DNA of 64,000 nt from an uncultured Mediterraneibacter sp. Lineage in GTDB: Bacteria > Bacillota > Clostridia > Lachnospirales > Lachnospiraceae. Numbering within the stretch: the first letter of the stretch is position 1; each line of letters starts with the position of its first letter. The DNA lies in the NCBI RefSeq assembly GCF_944377805.1, contig NZ_CALWFZ010000001.1, positions 186,001 through 250,000 of the forward strand, in the 5' to 3' direction. A program made the position numbers and the translations under genes. Shown here one piece after another: positions 17,881 through 25,549 of this stretch. The notes under the pieces are model-generated. The model did no database searches and was not told the DNA's origin. It saw nothing but the letters and a program-made list of their open reading frames with translations.

Positions 17881-17909
17881 AATATAATTCATCCCTGCAT
17901 CTATGTCAA
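17881..17909 (-). promoter_or_regulatory. promoter of sucrose/fructan operon
   Basis: Minus strand: -35 TTGACA (17909-17904), 17-base spacer, -10 TATATT (17886-17881), immediately upstream of the promoter-proximal operator. Confidence 0.85.
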
Positions 17910-18053
17910 TATATTTGTACAAAATCGTTGTTATATACAATTCAAAATGCAAAAAATATACATAGTGCACAAAACCCATATATTCAAACAATTATGTGGC
18001 ACGATCGCGTACATCCCCCTTTCCCAGTCTGCACTCCGTTAGACCGCAACACG

Positions 18054-18080
18054 CAAAAGAGGACGCTGTTACGCGTCCTC
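18054..18080 (-). terminator. terminator of holin unit
   Basis: GAGGACGC / GCGTCCTC stem (18059-18066 with 18073-18080) with the holin stop codon in the loop, followed on the minus strand by TTTT. Confidence 0.7.
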
Positions 18081-18311
18081 AACATCTTCTGTGTCTACTT
18101 CTGGAATACCGGCAATAGATGTCAGTATACTGATTACTCCCGCCAACACCGATGCCGACACAACATATTTCCAGTCCACCTGCCCCAGTGCTGCCGCTGC
18201 TCCAATGCCTGCGATAGCCGCCTGCGCCACTGTCTTTACAGCTCTGACACCTGCTGCTTTCATCCATTTTTTTGTATCTACTGATACCTTAAACACACAA
18301 TTTTTAAGCAT
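18069..18311 (-). CDS. r1t-type phage holin
   Basis: Small membrane protein resembling the lactococcal phage r1t holin family, which forms membrane lesions that release endolysin. The 80-aa protein has a charged N-terminus, the family-like WMKAAGVRAVKTVAQAAIAG, then a hydrophobic segment ending near GQVDWKYV, and a second hydrophobic segment VSASVLAGVISILTSIAGIP, ending in an acidic tail. The ATG at 18311 shares its A with the stop codon of a preceding small frame (TAATG), a phage-like coupling. No endolysin is next to it, so it is either a remnant of a lost prophage or has been kept for another role. Confidence 0.75.
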   Translation of the reverse strand: MLKNCVFKVSVDTKKWMKAAGVRAVKTVAQAAIAGIGAAAALGQVDWKYVVSASVLAGVISILTSIAGIPEVDTEDVEDA

Positions 18312-18398
18312 TATTCTTCCGCCTTTCTCTCTAAACTTTCATTCCTGCGGTTGGTCGCCTTGGCCTCCTCTTCGAGCAAATGCAAGCGTACCAGGCAT
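18311..18398 (-). pseudogene. decayed small phage-like gene upstream of holin
   Basis: A frame ending LLEEEAKATNRRNESL...KAEE stops in TAATG overlapping the holin start. It is a short, highly charged helix-like sequence. An ATG at 18398 with GGGAG six bases upstream is one base out of register with it: reading from that ATG gives an unrelated 19-aa peptide, while dropping one C after the ATG would give M-L-V-R-L-H and the whole charged frame. This suggests a one-base insertion at the second codon. I do not recognise the family. Confidence 0.45.
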
Positions 18399-18479
18399 AT
18401 CTGTCTCCCTTCTATAATAAATATGCATAAAAATAAGACTTGTTACAGTCTGTCTCTGATTGCCATAAGCAACACCTCA

Positions 18480-19264
18480 CTATTTCGGATCAGGAAGTAT
18501 GTTATAAAGCTGAATTGCATTTTTTATCCCATTTTTATCTATATCGCTCGTTACATAGTCAGAAATCTTCTTCACACTGTCTTGAGCATTCCCCATTGCA
18601 ACGCCAATGTAAGCATACTTTAACATATCTATATCATTTTCAGCGTCACCAAACGCCATAATCTCATTTCGTTCTATTTCATAAAGATCACAAAAATATT
18701 TAATTCCTTCCACCTTTCCCCCTTCAGTGGATATAATATCTACGCCATCATCACACCATCTTGCGAATTTACATCCTTCAGGTAAATAACCTTGAAATTT
18801 TGCCTCCTCATCCCTTTTAAGAAAAGCAGTTGCTTGATAAATATTTCCATCATTATATGCAGAGATATCTGGTATCGGTGTGGAAATACTTTTTTGTGCC
18901 TTACATACAGTATCGTTAACAAAATTAATGTAAATTCTTTCTGCTTCTACCAAAGCCAATGGAATCTCTTTACTTTTAAAAATTGACATCAATTTGCTGG
19001 CAGTACCCTTATCAAAAGGTCTTCCAAATATAACTTGTCTTTTTTTATCTAAGCATAATTGTCCATTTAGAGTAATATATCCATCAAATTCTACATCATT
19101 TACTGGTAATCTTGATAGTTCTGTAGAATGTCTGCCTGTCGACATAAATATTTTTATTCCATTTTCTTGTAATTCTTTTAGGATCTGTCTCGTATCCTGT
19201 GGTATCTGCTTTGTTCTATGAGAAAGTAATGTTCCATCAACATCAAAAAAATTGCTTTTATCAT
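18480..19264 (-). pseudogene. Cof-type HAD hydrolase, frameshifted near its start
   Basis: HAD-superfamily phosphatase of the Cof/YidA type. The main frame contains FFDVDGTLLS (motif I), MSTGRHSTEL (motif II region), and FGDAENDIDML with GVAMGNAQD at the C-terminal end (motif IV), i.e. a complete enzyme. But the natural start, the ATG at 19264 with AGAGG upstream, is out of frame with it: M-I-K-A-I-F-F would need eight Ts on the coding strand, and only seven are present (A7 at 19245-19251). Upstream of the tract the main frame has no start codon, so translation could only begin at 19145, after motif I is lost. A real mutation, homopolymer phase variation or a read error are all possible. The gene is clearly AT-richer than its surroundings. 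Confidence 0.75.
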
Positions 19265-19295
19265 CTAAGATTTCCTCTCTATTTTTATTCCAAAA

Positions 19296-19424
19296 CTACT
19301 TTATAATCATCCTTTTATTCGACTGCCGGAGTTCCTTTTGTGAGATGTAGTTTCCGACGTATAAATCGGAAATCCGCTGTCCGGGTATTCCGGGTAAAGT
19401 CATAGATACGCACTTCCTACGCAT
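19296..19424 (-). other. short unassigned frame before the HAD gene
   Basis: The 485-bp stretch 19265-19748 has no convincing gene. Within it a minus-strand frame of about 42 codons (ATG at 19424, MRRKCVSMTLPGIPGQ..., ending RMIIK) lies just upstream of the frameshifted HAD gene. It looks more like protein than noise (SDLYVGNYISQKELRQSNK) but I do not recognise it and see no good ribosome binding site. The rest (19485-19698) is AT-rich with only very short frames. Confidence 0.25.
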
Positions 19425-19698
19425 ACTTCCATTATACAGAATGACCGTCCGAAAAGGAATACCCCAGCCGGGGAAGCACCGCAAGGACAGTACCTGGATT
19501 CAATTGAATTTTATATCGAATTTATTTTCATTTTAGTTTATAATGCAATTACGGAGAAAAAGGATATGTCTGATGATAAATAATATCATATTTATTATGG
19601 ATACCTGTTATTGGCTGGATTGCGGGAATCGTTGGAAAGTATAAATCCTAGTTTCCTAAGTTGATTACTTCTGATTACCTTTTGATTTTTCAGAAAAT

Positions 19699-19743
19699 AA
19701 AAAACGCCTCAAGCCCCGTAAAATTAAGGCTTCCAGCGTTTTT
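19699..19743 (-). terminator. terminator after tRNA-Trp
   Basis: On the minus strand AAAAACGC (19743-19736) pairs with GCGTTTTT (19707-19700), with inner pairing GAAGCC / GGCTT, ending in a T-run. It begins six bases after the tRNA 3' end. Confidence 0.8.
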
Positions 19744-19748
19744 AAAAA

Positions 19749-19819
19749 CAGGGGATGAGAGAATCGAACTCCCACCAAAGGTTTTGGAGACCCCTATCAT
19801 ACCATTTGACCAATCCCCT
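19749..19819 (-). tRNA. tRNA-Trp (anticodon CCA)
   Basis: 71-nt cloverleaf on the minus strand: acceptor AGGGGAT / ATCCCCT, D arm GTCA / TGAT, anticodon stem-loop with loop CTCCAAA (anticodon CCA), T arm GGGAG-TTCGATT-CTCTC, and discriminator G, as usual for bacterial tRNA-Trp. The 3' CCA is not encoded. Stems close with a few G-U pairs. Tandem terminator downstream. The neighbouring AT-rich island with phage-type genes suggests this tRNA may have served as an integration site. Confidence 0.93.
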
Positions 19820-19906
19820 GTATTATGACCTGTCTTCGCAAGTCACTTGTTTAGTATACTGTGAGAGATACCATTTGTCAAGATTTTTTTCCATTTTATC
19901 TGCCCT

Positions 19907-20839
19907 TTACGGACTGCATATACCGCACGGCTCATACCCCTCACTGATCAGTTTTTCGCGACTGCCTGCATACTCTCTCTTATTTTTATCTTTTATATTC
20001 GCAGCCCCTGAACAGTCGGGATCGTGGAATTTATTCGTATTCTCATTAACAATGTACGTCTGCTCTTCGACGCTCTCCGGCGTCCTTTCCGGATCTGACT
20101 CCGCGCTCTCCCGGTTTTTGCCTGTCTCGTAATCAATCGCGATTCCCGGCTGCACATTATATATGTATACATTAAAAGAGATTCCCGATCCGTTATCCTC
20201 GACAGACTCCGCCTCCATCTGTACTCCTGATGCGACCAGATCATTCCCCTCGAATATCGGTGTAACACGGTACATAACGTGATAATCTGTCTCCCGAACA
20301 TATTCGGCTACCATATTTTCAAATGGGAGCATCCCCTCTGTATTCATATATCGGGTGCCGGTGATTAGATTTTTTTCATTGGCATTTTCCCCGGCGAGTT
20401 GAAAACCAATCAGATGACAGCGGTTGTATATATATCCGCCGTCTATACTGTCATACTCTTTATTCTCCCATCCGGTGGGCTTTACTTCGCTGATACTCTC
20501 CCGTTCCCCGTCCGGCATAATTTCCTTTCCCACACATGCCTCTGCTTCGCCGCATCTTCCAAGCCTATCCAGTTCACTGTACTCCTCATAAGCCACTGTT
20601 GTGAGCTCATATTCTTCAAACTCCGGCTGATTTTCATTGATTTCCACATAGGGCTCGCCGCTGTACACGGGAACCTCCTCTACTGTATCGGCTGACGGCA
20701 CGGAAAAACCGACATTCCCACCGTTTACACCGGTGGAGGGGGCTGTACGCCCGTCCGTCCCGTTCTCCACGCAGGCCGTCAGCACAATCCCTGTTGTCAG
20801 TGACAGTCCTGCCGCAAGACGTCTCCATCTTCTGCTCAT
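19907..20839 (-). CDS. DNA/RNA non-specific endonuclease lipoprotein
   Basis: Secreted, probably surface-anchored nuclease. The 310-aa protein has a signal peptide with lipobox LTAC (Cys23), an acidic linker, and a DNA/RNA non-specific endonuclease domain whose active-site region reads YNRCHLIGFQLAGENANEKN, with the catalytic His in RCHLIG (RGH in classic members), followed by LITGTRYMN. The last ~40 residues form a small zinc-finger-like module, FHDPDC...GYEPCGIC, of the Ada metal-binding type often appended to extracellular nucleases and ComEC-like proteins. RBS GGAGGAG. The role could be nutrient scavenging from DNA or biofilm/trap DNA degradation. Confidence 0.88.
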   Translation of the reverse strand: MSRRWRRLAAGLSLTTGIVLTACVENGTDGRTAPSTGVNGGNVGFSVPSADTVEEVPVYSGEPYVEINENQPEFEEYELTTVAYEEYSELDRLGRCGEAEACVGKEIMPDGERESISEVKPTGWENKEYDSIDGGYIYNRCHLIGFQLAGENANEKNLITGTRYMNTEGMLPFENMVAEYVRETDYHVMYRVTPIFEGNDLVASGVQMEAESVEDNGSGISFNVYIYNVQPGIAIDYETGKNRESAESDPERTPESVEEQTYIVNENTNKFHDPDCSGAANIKDKNKREYAGSREKLISEGYEPCGICSP

Positions 20840-20878
20840 CCTTTCTCCTCCTCTGTAACAGCACTTTCTTCATCCGAG

Positions 20879-20925
20879 AAAAGACGGCCAGCCGATGTTC
20901 TTTCCACATCATAGCCGCCGTCTTT
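20879..20925 (-). terminator. terminator after 53-aa small protein
   Basis: Long hairpin on the minus strand: AAAGACGGC (20925-20917) with GCCGTCTTTT (20888-20879) and an inner GATGT / ACATC stem, ending in T-rich sequence. It sits 40 bp before the nuclease start codon, so partial read-through may drive the nuclease. Confidence 0.7.
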
Positions 20926-20950
20926 ATTTCGCTTATTCTGAATCTTTAAA

Positions 20951-21112
20951 CTATCCTCTTCGTCTGTTTTCCCCTTGTCTCTGGGGTGATCTTACCGGTA
21001 CTTTCACCGGTACCGGCTCCGGAATCAACCCCGGAATCAGACCATTGAGGACTTCTTTGAGTTTCTTTCCAATACCACTGTTGATAAATCTATAATAACG
21101 CTCCATATACAT
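20951..21112 (-). CDS. 53-aa small protein, proline/valine-rich
   Basis: Small gene with complete signals: promoter CTGACA-17-TAAAAT at 21165-21193, ribosome binding site GAGGAGG nine bases before the ATG at 21112, and a terminator at 20879-20925. The protein starts MYMERYYRFINSGIGKKLKE, has a central repeat-like LIPGLIPEPVPVKVPV, and ends in a basic tail (RQGENRRRG). No signal peptide or clear membrane helix. I do not recognise a family. It lies upstream of the secreted nuclease on the same strand, but no functional link can be claimed. Confidence 0.6.
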   Translation of the reverse strand: MYMERYYRFINSGIGKKLKEVLNGLIPGLIPEPVPVKVPVRSPQRQGENRRRG

Positions 21113-21164
21113 ATGCTGTACCTCCTCTATAACAAATCATGTGATATGTTCAGATCATGAATGC

Positions 21165-21193
21165 ATTTTATCAGAAGACTCCGGTTTTGTCAG
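21165..21193 (-). promoter_or_regulatory. promoter of the 53-aa small protein
   Basis: Minus strand: -35 CTGACA (21193-21188), 17-base spacer, -10 TAAAAT (21170-21165). Confidence 0.7.
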
Positions 21194-21281
21194 TGACTTT
21201 ATCACTTATTTTAGAATTGTTTATACTTCTTTTAGATAAGTGAACATTCTGTGTATATGTGCGCTGCAGATCAAAGTCCAG

Positions 21282-21310
21282 TTTCCATAATCCAGATTAT
21301 CTGTTATAAT
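21282..21310 (+). promoter_or_regulatory. promoter of lepB
   Basis: -35 TTTCCA (21282-21287), 17-base spacer, -10 TATAAT (21305-21310), 34 bases before the lepB ATG. Confidence 0.65.
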
Positions 21311-21344
21311 CAATTCATATGACTGACAGAAAGAAGGATGTACA

Positions 21345-21896
21345 ATGTCACAGCAAAGTTCTGAGAATAAGAAAAATTCTTTTACAAAGGAGCTGATTCA
21401 GTGGGTCATCGCCATTGCCGCGGGGATTCTGGGAGCTCTTTTTATAAGCCAGGTGCTCATTGTGAACGCGGAGATCCCCTCTGGTTCGATGGAGAACACT
21501 ATCATGACCGGCGACCGGATTCTGGGAAACAGACTTGCTTATCTTGCCTCTGACCCTGAGAGATTCGATATTATCATCTTCCGATACCCCGACGACGAGA
21601 GCCAGCTCTTTATCAAGCGCGTAATCGGGTTGCCCGGGGAGACAGTGGAGATCCATGACGGCAATATCTACATAAACGGTTCAGAAGAACCGCTTGACGA
21701 TGTGGAGACAAAAGAGCCTATGACAGGCTCCTTTGGACCGTATACCGTGCCAGAAAACTGCTATTTTGTCATGGGCGACAACCGCAATAATTCAAAGGAT
21801 TCCCGGTATTGGGAACACACTTTTGTTACAAAAGATGAGATTCTGGGCAAGGCGTTTTTCAAATACTGGCCGATCAATGAGATGCGGGGATTTTAA
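21345..21896 (+). CDS. lepB: signal peptidase I
   Basis: Membrane protease that removes signal peptides from secreted proteins. The 183-aa protein has one N-terminal membrane helix (about residues 18-40), the nucleophile Ser48 in IPSGSMENT, the general base Lys91 in FIKRVIGLPGE, and the box MGDNRNNSKDSRYW, ending GKAFFKYWPI. Size and single helix are typical of gram-positive SipS-type enzymes. Its TAA stop and the TAA of the convergent downstream gene share the four bases TTAA. Confidence 0.95.
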   Translation: MSQQSSENKKNSFTKELIQWVIAIAAGILGALFISQVLIVNAEIPSGSMENTIMTGDRILGNRLAYLASDPERFDIIIFRYPDDESQLFIKRVIGLPGETVEIHDGNIYINGSEEPLDDVETKEPMTGSFGPYTVPENCYFVMGDNRNNSKDSRYWEHTFVTKDEILGKAFFKYWPINEMRGF

Positions 21897-22606
21897 TCTT
21901 CGCCCTCCGGCGTCTCCGCGTCCTCGATCAGCGCAGAGTCAAGCGCATCCATATCCTCCTGATTGATGGTGAACTCCCTGCTTCCCTCCTTGGTAACATG
22001 GAGTGTCAACTCTCTGGCTCCGCCGTAGAGCATCCCCGAATCCACCCGCTCTTTAAGCACATCATAGTAGATCTGATAGATCTGGCTCTGCATCTCCTCA
22101 TCAGAAGGCATCTCAGCTCCGTTCATCACACTGTCCGTCACCTGAGAAGCATACTCCTGCGCCCTTGTCTGAAAGAGTTCATATGTATCCGGGAACAGTG
22201 TGATCGGTTTAATCATCACCGTGACCGTATAGCTGCCGTCCTTTTCTCTCTTTGGTTCGTCCACTGTGTAACTGACCTTTCCGGCGATCTCGCCGAACAA
22301 TTCACGATACTGAGGGCGAAGTTCTTCCGGCATCTCAGAATCTTCAAATCCCGCCATCGTAGCATTCAGATTATTTTCAAATATTTTCTCCGCGTCTTCT
22401 TTCGGGATCCCTGTGATCTCCACATACTGATCCGTCTCATTTTTATAGGATGTGTCAAGCACAGCCTGCACATACTCGCCTGCATCGAAGCGGTTCACAT
22501 AAAGCCAGCCTCCCACTGCCGCACCCAGCACAAGGATGACGGCAATGGTCACTGTGATAATGATTCTTTTTTTCTTTGATAGCTTTCTTAATGTTTTCTC
22601 TGCCAT
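21893..22606 (-). CDS. membrane-anchored protein of unknown function
   Basis: Unrecognised 237-aa protein, started at the ATG at 22606 (MAEKTLRKLSKKKR) because AAAGGAGG lies just upstream; a longer frame to 22657 lacks a good site. It has a basic N-terminus, one hydrophobic helix (about residues 14-36, IIITVTIAVILVLGAAVGGW), then an extracytoplasmic part with repeated acidic helices (DAGEYVQAVLDTSYKNETDQ...) and an acidic C-terminus ending TPEGED. The layout resembles small anchored DUF5105-like lipoprotein relatives, but that is a guess. Convergent with lepB. Confidence 0.6.
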   Translation of the reverse strand: MAEKTLRKLSKKKRIIITVTIAVILVLGAAVGGWLYVNRFDAGEYVQAVLDTSYKNETDQYVEITGIPKEDAEKIFENNLNATMAGFEDSEMPEELRPQYRELFGEIAGKVSYTVDEPKREKDGSYTVTVMIKPITLFPDTYELFQTRAQEYASQVTDSVMNGAEMPSDEEMQSQIYQIYYDVLKERVDSGMLYGGARELTLHVTKEGSREFTINQEDMDALDSALIEDAETPEGED

Positions 22607-22655
22607 TTTTTTCCTCCTTTTTCGCATTGTCCACAGTATATCACTCTGCTTATGC

Positions 22656-22696
22656 AAAAAAGGAAGAATCCTGTCACTGCTGCGAGTTATTCTTCC
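22656..22696 (-). terminator. terminator after D-lactate dehydrogenase
   Basis: Stem GGAAGAAT / ATTCTTCC (22689-22696 with 22662-22669) followed on the minus strand by TTTTTT. Confidence 0.88.
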
Positions 22697-22717
22697 ATCT
22701 CATAAAACTATGTTAAA

Positions 22718-23701
22718 TTACACCACTGCCCAGAGATCTTCCTTTCCCTCCGCGTGATACATACAGCTGAGAAGCGAGTTTTTCACCATATCGCTCACCG
22801 CCTGATCTGTATAAAAAGCCATGTGCGGGGTAACGATTACATTCGGAAATCCTCTCAAGATATAAAGATCCCGTTTGCTCAGCACATCGGATTTCCTGTC
22901 ATGATAATACATACCGAACTCATCCTCGATCACATCCAGCCCTGCCGCGCTGATCCTGCCCGATTCGATGCCCTCGATGAGAGCTTTCGTATCAATCAGT
23001 CCTCCTCTGGCTGTATTCACAATGACGACTCCATCCTTCATCTTAGCAATCGCGTCCCGGTCAATCAGATGGAAATTGTCTTCCAGCAGCGGCATATGAA
23101 GGGTGATTAGATCGCACTCCCGATAGATCGTTTCAAGATCCGTATACTGCGCCTGTGCTTTCACGTCTTCATTCTCATGCTTGTCACAGGCATAAATCTT
23201 ACAGCCAAACCCTGAAAGATCCCGGATCACAGCACGCCCGATCCTGCCTGTTCCCAGCACGCCGACTGTAAAGTTTGGCAGTTCTCTTCCCTGAATGCCT
23301 GGAAGCGAGAAATCATTAATTTCTTCCCTCTGCATGATCCTCTTCATCTTCCGTATGGACATAAGCATTAACATAACGGTATAGTCCGCCACACACTCCG
23401 GCGAATAAGAGACGTTGCTTACATGGATTCCCAGCTCTTTTGCCGCCCGGGTATCTATATGGTCATAACCAACAGTGCGTGTAGACAGCATCTTTACTCC
23501 GTACTCACAGAACTTCTCCAGCAGTGCCCTGTCAATCCTGGTAGTAATGATACTCACATATTCATATCCCCTGGCCAGATGCGCATTTTCAAGAGTCGGC
23601 GCATCTTTGGAAATTCCCAGTTCCACACCATACTCCTGTGAAAATTTCTGAAAATACTCTGCCTCGTCAAATTCCCTGTAGTTGTAAACAAATATCTTCA
23701 T
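22718..23701 (-). CDS. D-lactate dehydrogenase (VanH-like 2-hydroxyacid dehydrogenase)
   Basis: NAD-dependent reduction of pyruvate to D-lactate. The 327-aa protein has the family pieces TRTVGYDHIDTRAA, SPECVADYTVMLMLM, the NAD-binding VGVLGTGRIGRAV, the arginine/glutamate region VNTARGGLID and AGLDVIEDE, and the catalytic His in IVTPHMAFYT. The combination YSPECVADYTVML and FPNVIVTPHMAFYTD is close to D-LDHs of the LdhA/VanH group. No van genes are nearby, so this is a fermentation enzyme rather than a vancomycin-resistance gene. Followed by a strong terminator. Confidence 0.9.
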   Translation of the reverse strand: MKIFVYNYREFDEAEYFQKFSQEYGVELGISKDAPTLENAHLARGYEYVSIITTRIDRALLEKFCEYGVKMLSTRTVGYDHIDTRAAKELGIHVSNVSYSPECVADYTVMLMLMSIRKMKRIMQREEINDFSLPGIQGRELPNFTVGVLGTGRIGRAVIRDLSGFGCKIYACDKHENEDVKAQAQYTDLETIYRECDLITLHMPLLEDNFHLIDRDAIAKMKDGVVIVNTARGGLIDTKALIEGIESGRISAAGLDVIEDEFGMYYHDRKSDVLSKRDLYILRGFPNVIVTPHMAFYTDQAVSDMVKNSLLSCMYHAEGKEDLWAVV

Positions 23702-23744
23702 TGCACTTACTCCTTCCTCACCGATCCCACCATGCCGGAGATAT

Positions 23745-24536
23745 TCAGATCAGCCGGTAATATGCCAACGCGTGAGCAATTCCGTCCTCTTCCACTGTTG
23801 CGGTAACATATTCCGCGTGAGGCTCCAGCACCGGGTCATGGCGCCCCATCGCAACCGCGTGATCCGCAAACTCAAACATGGACAGATCATTGCTGCTGTC
23901 GCCGAATACATAAGCATTCTCCTTCGCAATACCAAACCGGTCCAGAATAAACCGGCATGCCGTTGCCTTGGAATAATTTTTCTGCACGACCTCATAAGCA
24001 TTATCGCCCCGGATCAAGGCTTCCATGTCATCTTTAATAAAATCCAGAAATCCTTTCAGATCGCTTTGCTCGTCCGCATAGATAAACAATTTATCATAAG
24101 TAAAGTCCGCCCGTTCCAGCGGACATTCCACACCCATTCCTTTTCGTCGGAAGTATCTTCTGGTAGTCTCCAGCTTGTCAAATCTGGAAATATAGCCGGG
24201 AAAGTAGACATCCTCCGGGCCTTCGGCGATTCCCCCCACATTGCACTCAATCAGCTTTTCAATCACCGCCTTACCCCTGCTCTCAGACAAAGAATTCTCA
24301 AACAGCACTTCATCACGGTAGATAATGCTGGTGCCACATCCGCACAGATAACCGTCAAAGGGAAGTCTTCGGATCTCCGCGGGCACACTGCAGATTGTCC
24401 GGCCGGTATTGATAAAGAGAAGATGTCCGGCCTTTCGCGCCATCTCAAGCGCCTCCACCGCACTGTCCGGGATCTCCCCTGTCCGCTCGCTTAACAGTGT
24501 TCCGTCAATATCAAAAAATAATACTGCTCTCTCCAT
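23745..24536 (-). CDS. Cof-type HAD family hydrolase
   Basis: Sugar-phosphate phosphatase of the HAD IIB group. Started at the ATG at 24536 (MERAVLFFDIDGTLL, 263 aa), which has GGAG six bases upstream; an ATG four codons earlier is less well placed. Motif I is DIDGT, motif II lies in FINTGRTICS, the lysine in KNYSKATACR, and motif IV in FGDSSNDLSMFEFADHAVAMGR. A cap domain of the YidA/Cof type lies between. Substrate cannot be predicted. It lies 43 bp upstream of the D-lactate dehydrogenase on the same strand. Confidence 0.9.
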   Translation of the reverse strand: MERAVLFFDIDGTLLSERTGEIPDSAVEALEMARKAGHLLFINTGRTICSVPAEIRRLPFDGYLCGCGTSIIYRDEVLFENSLSESRGKAVIEKLIECNVGGIAEGPEDVYFPGYISRFDKLETTRRYFRRKGMGVECPLERADFTYDKLFIYADEQSDLKGFLDFIKDDMEALIRGDNAYEVVQKNYSKATACRFILDRFGIAKENAYVFGDSSNDLSMFEFADHAVAMGRHDPVLEPHAEYVTATVEEDGIAHALAYYRLI

Positions 24537-24676
24537 GTCACACTCCATTTCTCAACATAATCCATCTAACATTTTACTATCCTTTTCCCTAAATGTCCAC
24601 TGATACAAAAAGCCATACATTTCACTGCCGGTTCTCTCATATAATATCCTAAAACAGCAGTTATCGGGGAATCTAT

Positions 24677-25540
24677 ATGAAACATATTCAGCCCGGATCA
24701 GTCCGGCAATTTGTTCAAAAACTGTTGTGCCTGAAGAAGAGCATCGCCTTCCTGCTCCTCTTCCTTGCCGCCTATCTCTTAGGCAGCGGCGCCGCGGCTC
24801 TGACACACAGAAACGAAACGTCAGTATTTCAAGAAGAGGCAGTGGCCACTTCCGCGGAGGGGAACTGGGGACTGAGTTTCCAGCAGGATGGAGAAGCGCC
24901 CACGGGAAATGCCTCCTTTGAGGAGCTTGCACAGTACAACGCATATTATGCTAAACAGACTGATGAGAAAATACTGTATCTGACTTTTGACGCCGGATAT
25001 GAGAACGGCAATACCGCACCGATTCTTGACGCTCTAAAGAAACACCATGTACCCGCCACGTTCTTTGTAGTCGGCACTTACATTGAAACGAAGCCGGAGC
25101 TGATCCGCCGCATGGCGGAAGAAGGGCATACTGTAGGAAATCACACATGGCATCATCCTGATATGTCTCAGATCTCAACGATGGATGCTTTCCAGGAGGA
25201 ACTCAAAGCCGTAGAAGAAATCTACTCTGAAACAACCGGGCAGGAAATGACAAAATATTACCGCCCGCCCCAGGGAAAATACAGCAAAGACAATCTGCAG
25301 ATGGCAAAGGATCTCGGATACACCACCTTCTTCTGGAGTCTGGCATATGTGGACTGGTACGAGGATGATCAGCCCTCAGAAGAAGACGCCCTCGATATAC
25401 TGACCCGCCGCATTCATCCTGGCGCAGTCGTCCTTCTTCACAGCACTTCAGAAACAAATGCCCGGATTCTGGATGAACTGCTGACGAGGTGGGAAGAGAT
25501 GGGGTATCAGATCAGGCCTCTGGAAGATCTGACCGAGTAG
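24677..25540 (+). CDS. pdaA: polysaccharide deacetylase, PdaA-like
   Basis: Carbohydrate esterase family 4 enzyme; the PdaA group de-N-acetylates muramic acid so that the delta-lactam of spore cortex peptidoglycan can form. The 287-aa protein has an N-terminal membrane anchor/signal (about residues 20-42), then LTFDAGYENGNTAPIL with catalytic Asp105, the metal-binding NHTWHHPDMS histidines, YYRPPQGKYS, FFWSLAYVDW and the C-terminal VVLLHSTSETN. The AGYENG variant (rather than plain DDG) and the long N-terminal region match PdaA. Its presence hints at a spore former or a descendant of one. Confidence 0.88.
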   Translation: MKHIQPGSVRQFVQKLLCLKKSIAFLLLFLAAYLLGSGAAALTHRNETSVFQEEAVATSAEGNWGLSFQQDGEAPTGNASFEELAQYNAYYAKQTDEKILYLTFDAGYENGNTAPILDALKKHHVPATFFVVGTYIETKPELIRRMAEEGHTVGNHTWHHPDMSQISTMDAFQEELKAVEEIYSETTGQEMTKYYRPPQGKYSKDNLQMAKDLGYTTFFWSLAYVDWYEDDQPSEEDALDILTRRIHPGAVVLLHSTSETNARILDELLTRWEEMGYQIRPLEDLTE

Positions 25541-25549
25541 TTCCGCACT

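Noticed and set aside
17791..18042. Short frames on both strands around the sugar operon promoter
   Set aside because: They cross the promoter and operators, have no ribosome site and no protein-like composition.
18440..18470. Seven-codon frame (ATG at 18463) with GAGG upstream, after the HAD gene
   Set aside because: Too short to call; it may be another decayed fragment of the island, but nothing supports translation.
19560..19660. Plus-strand hydrophobic fragment reading WIPVIGWIAGIVGKYKS
   Set aside because: Stop codons close upstream and no start codon in frame; at most a relic.
22718..23701. Vancomycin-resistance vanH
   Set aside because: The protein resembles VanH, but no vanA/B-type ligase or vanX is nearby; a fermentative D-lactate dehydrogenase is the simpler call.
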